The position numbers and the translations under genes were made by a program. The notes under the pieces are model-generated. The model was not told where the DNA came from. It did no database searches and was given only the letters and a program-made list of their open reading frames with translations. Below are positions 10,406 to 19,400 of a stretch of 64,000 nt of DNA, in pieces. Source of the DNA: Aphrocallistes beatrix (lineage: Eukaryota; Porifera; Hexactinellida; Sceptrulophora; Aphrocallistidae); the NCBI GenBank assembly GCA_963281255.1, contig OY725499.1:4297148-4361147 (forward strand). The letters are read 5' to 3'. Numbering within the stretch: position 1 is the stretch's first letter; the number at the start of each line of letters is the position of its first letter.

Positions 10406-10845
10406 CAGGGTTGCCGTGGGAATGGGAATCTGTGGGTATTCCCATATGGAATGGGAATGGGAATGACTTTAAGCTTATGGGTATTCCCACATGTGAGTTC
10501 TGTGGGTTTTCCTGTGGGTTTCTTCTTGGGGCATGCCTAATTTCCGGGACGGGACGGAACCGTCAGGTACCTAATTTCCGGGCCGGGACGAGTCAAAATA
10601 CCTAATCTCCGGGACGGGACAGAAAAGGTACCTAATTTCCGGGACGGGACGGGTGAAGATACCTAATTCCTGGGACGGGATGCTGTCCCGTCCAGGAAAT
10701 TAGGCAAACCCGTTTTCTTGTGGGTTTATGTGGGTTTTTGTGAGGTTTCCTGTGGGTTCTGTGGGTTTTTGTGGGTATTCCGACAGAAATCCTGTGGGAA
10801 TGGGATGGGGATGGGTATTGAAATTCCATTCCCACGGCAACCCTG
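10406..10845. mobile_element. hAT-type MITE with GTGGG-rich interior, copy A
   Basis: The terminal inverted repeats are cagggttgccgtgggaatgg and its complement ending cccacggcaaccctg. A perfect 8-bp duplication, CAGCCCCT, flanks it (10398-10405 and 10846-10853). The paralogous locus near 15.68 kb reads gaccgcccctggtt without the element, giving an empty site. The interior is built of short tgtgggttt-type units and contains a second, nested element at about 10530-10711. No transposase is encoded. Confidence 0.9.
10530..10711. mobile_element. Nested short element with TAATTTCCGGGACGGGAC repeats
   Basis: Four to five tandem units of about 30-40 bp, each containing ctaatttccgggacgggac or a close variant, end in the inverted copy gtcccgtccaggaaattagg. 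The same family occurs at 15222-15343 with sharper boundaries. It sits inside the hAT MITE at 10406-10845, so it is the younger insertion or was carried in with it. Confidence 0.65.
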
Positions 10846-10853
10846 CAGCCCCT

Positions 10854-11554
10854 GGTTGCTGTTTCCATCCCTGGTTATACTATACTAATGTTGTAAATAT
10901 TTATAATACACTGTTTGTTGCCAGCGTAATATTTCTACTTTTATTTTGTCAACTACATACATACCAACTTGGGCCATGATAAAAACAGGACGCTATAGAT
11001 ACCACTACGTATATATAAAATTAAAAAAGGGACATAATGTGGAATTTCATGTAAAAGCGGGACACTGGAGATTAGCTTATTAAAGTAGTGAAAAAGCGGG
11101 ACAGTTGTCATGTTTGCGACTAACAGAGCATCATGTGTGTCAGAACAAAAATATTCATGTGCGACTATTGAATGGGTTATTGAAAGAAAGTATAGTCGTA
11201 CTCAGTATGCATACACACCCAACTTTTCAATACCTCTCTTAAAACCCACCAATGAAATGGGGTCCACTCTATTTATAGCAGGGACCCACATTTCTAAGGT
11301 TCCCCGCCCAAAATGACTTAGTCGGAAATGAGTTAGCAAGATTCATTGTACATTGATGTTACGGTAGAATATGTTAAGGTGGAGTATGACCAACGTTCTA
11401 CTCACTGGTTCAGCTAATTGGATATTGACGCTAAAATGTTAAATCCTGGTAGATTTAATTTAGACAATTCTAATTTTAGCTCGTAGTTAGGTTCTTATAC
11501 AGCAAATATTCTACTAAGTTCGACGCGTATTCTTATGTAAGTATATTTATAATA
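10854..11554. other. Intergenic segment duplicated at 15.69-16.27 kb
   Basis: From ggttatactatactaatg near 10872 to ttcttatgtaagtatattt near 11548 this stretch parallels 15694-16270. It includes a catgccaac-type repeat (about 10960-11110) and a CTATTTATAG-family repeat (about 11239-11345). It forms the 5' part of the duplicated unit that carries the TRAF-type zinc-finger gene. Confidence 0.6.
11239..11345 (+). repeat. CTATTTATAG repeat family copy
   Basis: The copy has the family core: a ctatttatag decamer, then gggaccc, then ccccgcccaaaatgactta and cggaaatgagttagcaa. See the discussion at 61554-61678 for the family layout. Confidence 0.6.
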
Positions 11555-12063
11555 CAGTCGACTCTCGTTAATACGAACACGGATAAGGGGTACAATCGGA
11601 TAAGAAGTACAAGTTTTGATTCCCCAACCTAATCTATTGCAAAATATATGCAAACGAACTCCGGTTAACACGAACACGGATAAGACGAAATATCGGATAA
11701 TAAGTACGATTTGTGGGTCCCCTTCAGTGCGTTTTCAATACTAAATACATCGGTTAATACGAACACGGATAATACGAACAGGTGTGTGCCTACGAGAACT
11801 TTGAATATGGTACGTAGTATGTACGTAGATAGATACTAGATAGATATTTCTCAATGAAAATACAGTCGAATCTCGTTAATACAACATGGATAATGAGTTC
11901 TCTATTTGACAAGTACAATTTCATACTCTCACGTAGTTATCACTATGTATATTAAGTATTTTGGACAAATGTGGCTATGTACATACTTCGGTTAATACGT
12001 ACACTGGATAAGGAGTACAAATCTCCACGGTCCCTTGGTGTACGTGTTAACGAGAGTCGACTG
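11555..12063. mobile_element. Pogo/Tigger-like element with empty site in the paralog
   Basis: The ends are cagtcgactctcgttaatac and gttaacgagagtcgactg, with TA on both sides. At the paralogous position near 16274 the sequence runs taatagtaggtattgttg without the element, which confirms a TA-duplicating insertion of 509 bp after the segmental duplication. Inside are tandem blocks of taatacgaacacggataa. A secondary terminus (cagtcgaatctcgttaatac) near 11864 hints at a composite or internally duplicated element. Confidence 0.85.
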
Positions 12064-12228
12064 TAGTAGGTATTGTTGAATTTTCTACTTTACTGGATTA
12101 TAAATAGATATACACAATAAAGAGTAGAAGCACTTAATTAATGTAGAACATTCTCGATACTAATTCTACCAAAATGTACTTTCGTAATACAAGGTAGAAA
12201 CCTATTAGAGTATCAAGGTATTATATTT

Positions 12229-12415
12229 TGTATTGCAGGCATATTTAGAGATGTCATCTCCCATATAATTAATGAATTATGACCACAGGAGCCCGCAGGG
12301 CGCCTCCGGCGGACACTTTGTGTCCGCCAGCCGCACAGCGCATGCAAGCGAAGCGCACTTGTAAGAGAGTATAAAGGTACATGTTTATGTGTATAACCCT
12401 GACTGTATTATATTT
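12229..12415. mobile_element. GC-rich insertion flanked by an 11-bp direct repeat
   Basis: Relative to the paralog just before 16466, this 187-bp block is extra. The direct repeat gtattatattt lies at 12218-12228 and 12405-12415. The inside contains a perfect 9-bp stem, 3-nt loop hairpin (GGCGGACAC at 12308-12316, GTGTCCGCC at 12320-12328) and the motif gcaagcgaagcgc, also seen near 29161. The longer direct repeat is compatible with a SINE-like retroposition, but no tRNA-type promoter was recognised. Confidence 0.5.
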
Positions 12416-12438
12416 CGTGTCTAGCATATTATTCTAGA

Positions 12439-13089
12439 ATGAGTGAGATTGAATTGAAATTATGCGAGAACTGTGAGAACCACATTCCAATCGCTAACTA
12501 CGGTCTCCACGTGGTGACGTGCAGGAGACACACGTACAGGTGTGAGAGGTGTGGGGAGTGCGTGGCGGTGAGTGGCAGAGAGGAGCACGAGCAGCTGAGA
12601 CACACTCAGGAGCAGTGCTCGCTGTGCGGAGACAGTTTCTTGAAGGCAGACAAGGCCGCTCACCTCCTGGAGTGCGAGTTCGCCAATGAGCTGTGTGAGT
12701 TCTGTGACAGCGAGGTGAGGAGGAGAGAGATGGCGGAGCACAGGGACGCCTGTGGTTCCCGCACTGAAAGGTGTCTCACCTGTTCCCGCTATGTCCTGCT
12801 CCGACACAAGGACACTCATACGTGTCAAGTGGCAGCAGACTACCAATCAGATGGACGCGTTTCTTATTTTGACACCTCTGACTACATTCACACCTTATTT
12901 CCTTCCTTACGCATATCCAACCCTTCGTATGATAGCAACCGATTCCAGACTTGGAATGTGTTTAGTTCCGGTTTGAACACGATTGGTTTCAATAGGCACT
13001 CAGACGGAGTCATTCCTTGCGAGTTCTGCTCTCAGCTGTTCGCACTGACAGACATTTCTTCTCATCAGCTGACTTGTCAGCAATCTTAA
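12439..13089 (+). CDS. Short TRAF-type zinc-finger protein (truncated paralog)
   Basis: This 216-residue protein starts MSEIELKLCENCENH. Residues 1-130 are almost identical to the 1090-residue protein encoded from 16466 and hold the same five Cys-rich TRAF-type fingers (patterns CxxC...HxxxC). After HTCQV the sequence diverges, then ends in one more finger, CEFCSQLFALTDISSHQLTC, resembling finger 8 of the long protein. It looks like an internally deleted and then diverged copy that kept an open frame. The families it resembles (XAF1, TRAFD1) modulate innate immune signalling, so a decoy or regulatory role is conceivable but inferred. It may also be a decaying gene. Confidence 0.75.
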   Translation: MSEIELKLCENCENHIPIANYGLHVVTCRRHTYRCERCGECVAVSGREEHEQLRHTQEQCSLCGDSFLKADKAAHLLECEFANELCEFCDSEVRRREMAEHRDACGSRTERCLTCSRYVLLRHKDTHTCQVAADYQSDGRVSYFDTSDYIHTLFPSLRISNPSYDSNRFQTWNVFSSGLNTIGFNRHSDGVIPCEFCSQLFALTDISSHQLTCQQS

Positions 13090-13253
13090 TCTCTTGTTTG
13101 TGTTATTTGTGTCTGTCTTATAAAATTAAATATCCAATTTTTAATTTTGTCACCTTTTATTTACGCAGAAGTTTGGTATTTAAAATTTAACAACCACGCT
13201 TAAACTTCCTGTGATGTTAATGCACGTATTTTAACATCTGACTATGTAGAGCT

Positions 13254-13483
13254 GTTTCATGCTATATGGTTTCGATCACTGTTGTTGATGATTACAATGG
13301 TATTATTTATATACAGTTATGCATAATCATGAGTTTAAACTATGTGATTATTGTTAGAAATGTATGAATAGTAAATATACGTAGAGCTAAAATAAATACC
13401 ATCGTCAAATCATCATCAACAATGATCGAAACCATAAAAACGATCATCTACTAATCAACACTTGGGTGAAAATAGCATGAAAC
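13254..13483. mobile_element. Fold-back MITE with 6-bp target duplication
   Basis: The ends gtttcatgctatatgg and aatagcatgaaac are inverted repeats, and a longer inner inverted pair (ggtttcgatcactgttgttg with caacaatgatcgaaacc) forms a fold-back. AGAGCT flanks both sides (13248-13253 and 13484-13489). The equivalent flank of receptor copy 1 reads tgtagagctattatac at 1248-1263 with a single AGAGCT, giving the empty site. Confidence 0.8.
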
Positions 13484-13748
13484 AGAGCTATACTATACTT
13501 AAAACTACCATTTCTAAAATCTCCGCAAAAATACTGTTTTATAAGATTATCTTCTCAGATTACTGAAAAACATTGCAATTACACACTTAATTAATTCAGA
13601 TATTATATTACCCATGTTATAATATGCTTATCAAATTCTGCATATAAACTAACTGTACAATATAGTGTGTGATATATTCTGTTCTTAGTTCTTTCTACAT
13701 CTTTAAAATTTCAAATACAAGTATAACAATAAATCATTCCATCGTATT

Positions 13749-15083
13749 ATGTATACATTCATCATTATCATTTTATTGTTTGGGTATTCAACAGCATCGA
13801 GAGAATATTGCTATCAAAGTAATAACATATCTTGTACAGGTGGCAACTCTTATGTTTACTGTGAGGTTGGCCATACGCATAATTATACTTTGGTAACAGA
13901 TGCACTAAGAATTTGCACGATTGGAAAAGAATATCCTTTAGTTTTAGTCGATTTCACCGTTTCTGAACTTCCTTTTGAATTAGAGTTAGAACTAGGGGAT
14001 AATGTTACCGAATTTTGGATTGATTCTAATTCCCAGCTAACTATTTCTATTTCACCTCTAAAGAAACACCTCAATTTAACGAAACTATATTTGTTTCAAC
14101 CTTACCTGAATTTCAGTTCTGACCATTTTTTGTCTATTAATTTTCCGAATTTGGAAGTCGTTGCATTCGCATATAATAATATTGAAACAATTGGTAATTT
14201 TCTCGCTGGACTTAAATCCTTATCCAGTTTTTATTGGCTGCACGGTTCACTCGTAAATATCTATGAAACAGCATTCGAAGGTCTCACTTCTCTCTCTTAC
14301 ATCAATTTGGAAGATAATTCCATTTCTTATTTACCCAATAAAACATTCCAAGGTTTACCTTCTCTCTCAAGGATTAATCTTTTAAACAATCCATTGAACT
14401 GTAGCACATGTGGTCTGCAATGGATGTCTATAGTCGATTCTAAATTCAGTATCGAAATAGATGGGAATTGTTTCGATAGTAATGAACCAGTTGATTCAGT
14501 TTCCACTCATTCTCACTGTAACAGCACTGAGTCTTATCAGTGCTTCAACAAGTCTGTTAGTTGTGAACAAACCTGTCTAAACACTCCCACTAGCTATATC
14601 TGTGTATGCTATGAAGGATTCGAATTAGCACAACAATCCTGTCATGACATAGATGAGTGCATAGATTATGCTAGTCTCTGTCAGGGAATGAAGTGCAGGA
14701 ATACTCTGGGGTCTTATGAGTGCTACTGTGATGAAGGATTCTTTGTAGAGGGAAATTCCTGTTCTGATATCGATGAGTGTACTTCCAATCCTTGTGAGTA
14801 TTCTTGTAATAACACAATTGGATCTTATCAGTGTTTGTCCAATCGTTTTTCACAGATTTCTGTTCCTTCCCAGAGTGTGTCTAGTCTCACAGCATTCTTC
14901 ATCGCTGTTTCTAGCTTGGAAGCTCTATTATTAGTATTCTGTTCTATTTATGTGATTGTTACGTGCATTCTCTACTTCAGCAAATCCAAGCGCTCAGCTA
15001 AAGACCTAACTAGATCGGATTCTCCAGGCCCACAGAGGAACGAAGACGTCTATCTTCACGAGATAGCTGAGAATGCTTTCTAG
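13749..15083 (+). CDS. LRR-EGF type I transmembrane receptor, copy 4 (intact, short)
   Basis: This is a 444-residue single-exon protein. It has a signal peptide (MYTFIIIILLFGYSTA), the SREYCYQSNN segment, the LRR region with the NPLNCSTC cap, and a cysteine segment (SVSCEQTCLNTP). Only two DxDEC calcium-binding EGF modules follow, then a transmembrane helix (about 380-410) and a short tail with RSDSPGPQRNEDVYLHE. It entirely lacks the three-EGF cassette found once in copies 1 and 2 and twice in copy 3. The open frame and conserved tail suggest it is functional. It lies between the two TRAF-type zinc-finger genes, all on the same strand. Confidence 0.85.
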   Translation: MYTFIIIILLFGYSTASREYCYQSNNISCTGGNSYVYCEVGHTHNYTLVTDALRICTIGKEYPLVLVDFTVSELPFELELELGDNVTEFWIDSNSQLTISISPLKKHLNLTKLYLFQPYLNFSSDHFLSINFPNLEVVAFAYNNIETIGNFLAGLKSLSSFYWLHGSLVNIYETAFEGLTSLSYINLEDNSISYLPNKTFQGLPSLSRINLLNNPLNCSTCGLQWMSIVDSKFSIEIDGNCFDSNEPVDSVSTHSHCNSTESYQCFNKSVSCEQTCLNTPTSYICVCYEGFELAQQSCHDIDECIDYASLCQGMKCRNTLGSYECYCDEGFFVEGNSCSDIDECTSNPCEYSCNNTIGSYQCLSNRFSQISVPSQSVSSLTAFFIAVSSLEALLLVFCSIYVIVTCILYFSKSKRSAKDLTRSDSPGPQRNEDVYLHEIAENAF

Positions 15084-15221
15084 CAGTTTCATACACTCTT
15101 GGTATTGATAGACGTTATTATGTGGACTAAGTACTAACTTTGAATTATTATTTGTTACGTTTTAGTTGTGTTAACTGTTTATTTTTATAGATACACTACT
15201 TTACTTTAATTGTGTGGTGAT

Positions 15222-15343
15222 CCGGGCATGCCTAATTTCCGGGACAGGACAGAAAAGGTACCTAATTTCCGGGACGGGACAAGTTAAGATGCCTAATTTC
15301 CGGGATGGGATGTCGTCCCGTCCCGGAAATTAGGCATGCCCGG
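15222..15343. mobile_element. Palindromic short element inserted in a receptor 3' flank
   Basis: The ends are ccgggcatgcctaatttcc and its exact complement ggaaattaggcatgcccgg. Direct repeats of tgat, up to ggtgat depending on where the end is drawn, flank the insertion. The 3' flank of copy 2 (gtgtggtgattattatg near 6413) is the empty site. Inside are tandem units containing ctaatttccgggac. Confidence 0.8.
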
Positions 15344-15905
15344 TGATTCTTATATTCATTTTTCCCTTTCTACTTCTCTTTCTCTTCTTTTTTGCATTTG
15401 TTAACCATCCACTGTTTATATTTCTCTATGGTTTAATGTAAATATTCTTATTTGTTATTGTCAGGGAATCAGGGGTGGTAGAAATACTGTTAACAGTTAA
15501 CAGCAAGGCTTTCTTCACCCAAATAAAAAAAAGGAGGCATCCGGAGTATTTGCTCCGAGTTTGATTCTGTGTCCCTGGATTTCATTAGACTACCTAAGCC
15601 AAAATCATTGAAGCCCCGGATTTTCCTTTGGCCCCGCCTCGCCTCGATTTAGGAAATTCCTGTGACCGCCCCTGGTTAATAGTGGTTATACTATACGAAT
15701 GTAGTAAATATCTATAATACACCGTTTGTTGCCAGCATTGAGAGATTTCTACTTTTATTTTGTCGACTACATACATGCCAGCTTGAGCCATGATAAAAAG
15801 CGGGACGCTATAGAAGTTTCTATATATATAATTAGAAAAGCGGGACATAATGTGGAATTTCATTGTAAAAGCGGGACACTGGAAATTATCTCATTAGAAG
15901 AGTGA
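15344..15905. other. Intergenic: duplicated segment upstream of the long zinc-finger gene
   Basis: Receptor 3' flank continues to about 15530. A truncated copy of the hAT-like repeat at 10247 follows (about 15535-15690), then the segment paralogous to 10870-11100 with a catgccagc/aaaagcgggac repeat. No gene was found. Confidence 0.55.
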
Positions 15906-16021
15906 AAAAGCCCCTCACAGACGGACCAGAAGTGTGTTTCCACATTCCTTGGATGATGACACAATACTTGTCATCCAAGGAATTTGGAAGCACAATTCTG
16001 GCCCGTCTGTGAGGGGCTTTT
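15906..16021. repeat. Near-perfect 116-bp hairpin
   Basis: The arm aaaagcccctcacagacgg... pairs with ...ccgtctgtgaggggctttt through about 50 bp with only a few mismatches, around a loop near 15955-15970. The paralogous locus near 11095 has aaaaagcgggacagttg here and lacks the hairpin. It could be a tiny fold-back element or a hairpin RNA source; the sequence does not decide. Confidence 0.7.
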
Positions 16022-16465
16022 CTTACATCAATTAAAGTTTGTAGGATTAGAATTGTGGATGTAAATTTTGGCTGTGTCATCATGATGACGTCAGCATAAT
16101 TAATTAGCATAGTGGTTCAGCTAATTGGATATTGACATAAAAAGTTAAATCCTGGCAGATTTTACAATTCTTACACAATTCTACACAATTCTAAATTTAG
16201 TTCGTAGTTATATACTTATACAACAACTATTCTACTCAGTTCAATGCGTATTCTTATGTAAGTATATTGATAATAGTAGGTATTGTTGAATTTTCTACTT
16301 TACTGGATTATCAACTTTGTATATAAAATAATCTTTGGAATAGAAGCAATTAATTTGGGTAGAACATTCTCGATACTTATTTCGACCAAAATGTACTTTC
16401 ATAATACAAGGTAGAAACCTCTAAAGTATAAAGGTAATTATATTTCGTGTCTAGCATATTTTAGA

Positions 16466-19400
16466 ATGAGTGATATTGAATTGAAATTATGTGAGAACTG
16501 TGAGAACCACATTCCAATCGCCAACTACGGTCTCCACGTGGTGACGTGCAGGAGACATACGTACAGGTGTGAGAGGTGTGGGGAGTGCGTGGCGGTGAGT
16601 GGCAGAGAGGAGCACGAGCAGCTGAGACACACTCAGGAGCAGTGCTCGCTGTGCGGAGACAGTTTCTTGAAGGCAGATACAGCTGCTCATCTCCTGGAGT
16701 GCGAGTACGCGAATGAGCTGTGTGAGTTCTGTGACAGCGAGGTGAGGAGGAGAGAGATGGCAGAGCACAGGGACGCCTGTGGTTCCCGCACTGAAAGGTG
16801 TCACACCTGTTCCCGCTATGTCCTACTCCGACACAAGGACACTCATACGTGTGAAGTGGCATCAACTTTACCTCAACACGATTTCAGCCAAGGCATCGGT
16901 ACCGCACAGCAAAGGACAGCTCCATACGAGCGTTTCCGCGACTATTCTCCTGAATTCACGCGCGCAAACTTTGAATATTCTCACACACCCCGGGACATTT
17001 CCCCGCCTTTTATCCCGACACAATATGTGGATCTCTCTGAGGACACAGAACCAACCGCAGGTCCCCCCGACACGATAGAGAGCAGCGACTCTGCTCCGTG
17101 TGAGTTCTGTGGCAATCAGGTGCCACTATTGGCGCTCGAAGGACACCAAGAAAGATGTCGGTTTAGAGGCGCCGATATTTACGAACCCAAGCGAATATGT
17201 CCCAAGTGTAAACATGGATTTTCTGAGTCAACTTTCGCAGCGCACTTCATGCTCTGTAGAGACAGTCTCGACAAGTTCGACCGACCAATCGGACCGCACC
17301 AGACCACCCCAGAACCAGAACCGACCCCTGAAGATAGTTCCAGTTTGATACCCTGTGAGTTCTGTGACCAGTCCTTCGGAATGGATGAGATCTCCACGCA
17401 TCAACTCGCCTGCCAGATGACAACCCACATCCCAGTGGACACAATGCATGAACGAGCCACTAGGTGTGAATTCTGTGGTGTCTTTTTTACCATTACGGAG
17501 ATAGGACCACATCGTAATAAGTGTACTTTTAGGAAACCAGCTCTTTCTTCTAAATTTAGAACTAACAAACGTGAGACGAAATGTAAGTATTGTTTCGAGG
17601 TGTTTGAGTTGGAAGAAGTGGAAGACCACCAGAACAGATGTCCCAGGAGACGGACTGCTAGTGAGGATAAAATCTGTCAGTATTGCTTCAAATTATTTTC
17701 AAATGACACAATATCCACTCACGAGAATACTTGCTCAGAGCGACAGCTCAGTGAGTTTATTGATTCAAGTCTTGAATTACCGTTTCAAGACAAATCTCGA
17801 GGTTTTGAGGAAAAACCGAAAATTAGGATGGGAAAATGTCAATTCTGTTTTATGCAAAAGCCAGTGGAGGAATTGCTGGAGCATAAACGGACCTGTTCGA
17901 TGAATCCTGAATATTTGAACCTCAAACCTCTTCGCAGTTCTCGCGAACAGAAATCTACGCAGTTCGAAGCAAAACTTCTCTCTAAACAAGCTCATGATTC
18001 TATAAATAGAACTTCCAAGCTTGAAGTTAAATCTAAATGTAAATATTGTCTCGAAAATTTCCCAAAATCCTCAGTTTTCCAGCACGAGAAAGTTTGTAAT
18101 TTGAGGAACTACAGCACAGAGATTGATGAAGATCTGAATTTACCTTTTCATGAACACTTCCCTGCTCTAGATGAAAAGCCTAAACCCATTTCTGTGGACA
18201 ATAAATGTCCATTCTGCAAATTCCCTCAACCGGCAATGGAGTTAGATAAGCATAAAGCAAAGTGTTCAAAGAATCCTAAATTCAGAGGAAATGCTAAGTA
18301 CTTTGAAAATCAGACTGAAATCGGTTCTGGTAACTCTGGTCCAGAGCTACTAATGTCTTCTCGTCCCATTCCAGTACCTCTGCCTAGATACCAAGACAGA
18401 GAGAAGAATGTCCCTTCTTCTAATTATAATCCGTTTTTACAAGGTTCAGGTTTAACAGGAACTGAGCAGAAAATGGACCTGGGAAGATCTCGGCTTCAAA
18501 ACCAAAAAAAGGATTCTGAGAAGTTTCCAAGTTCCAGGAAACAAAATCCTCAAACTGATGTCACTAACTCATCTCCTTTTGGCGCCTCAGGCCAATCGTT
18601 CACACCTACAACCAGACACATTCCTGGACAGGAGCCCGTATCCAGGAAGCATCAATCTCCAAAGCCAAAAACTGAACCTTTCAATTTTTACGGAAGTTCT
18701 AAAAGCCAGAACCCAAAATCAGAAATACACACTTATGGCGCCTCAGACCAATCGTTCAAACCTACAACCGGACACATTCCTAGACAGGAACCCGTATCCA
18801 GGAAACAACAATCTCCGAAGCCAAAGACTGAACCATTCAATCTTTACGGAACTTCTAAAGACCAGAACCCTAAATCAGAGACAGTATACAGAAAATCTCA
18901 TACATCGACATCTCCCAAAGGTGAGAGCTACTTCCAACGATCTGATTCCTCTAACAAACCCAAAAATCCAGACACTTATTCTGATAGAAAAGCTGAAAAA
19001 TTTTCTTCAAAGACTACACCTCCCCAATATGACAATTTGTATGACAAGTACCAGGCTTCAAAAGGTGTTAGTACCATTTCAGATGTGACACAGGAGAAGT
19101 ATTCTGGTCTGACTAAATCACCAGAATATAAAATCTATTCTGAGAAGAATTCCTCTCCCGCGAATTCTCCTCTGTCTGAAGGCAACAGTCCTGATCCTCA
19201 AGGCTTCAGCTCTCCGACCCAACTATTCCGAGACAAGGATGAAACTAAACCAGCGTTCTCACAGAAAACCGTACCTCCTAAAAGCCGAGATTTCCATATG
19301 GAGCTAAAAATGGGCGACATTTCTAACACCTCTGCTACAAGAGGTACGTTCAATAGACCTCCCACTACGTCCGGCTACTCCCCTAGCGGCACTTCCACTT

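Noticed and set aside
10248..10868. Gly/Pro/His-rich open frames near 10.3-10.9 kb (also near 35.2-35.5 and 48.3-48.6 kb)
   Set aside because: They are translations of the GTGGG-rich MITE interiors.
12460..12846. Minus-strand frames over the zinc-finger genes (also near 16461 and 17228)
   Set aside because: They are opposite-strand shadows of high-scoring coding exons with no independent domain support.
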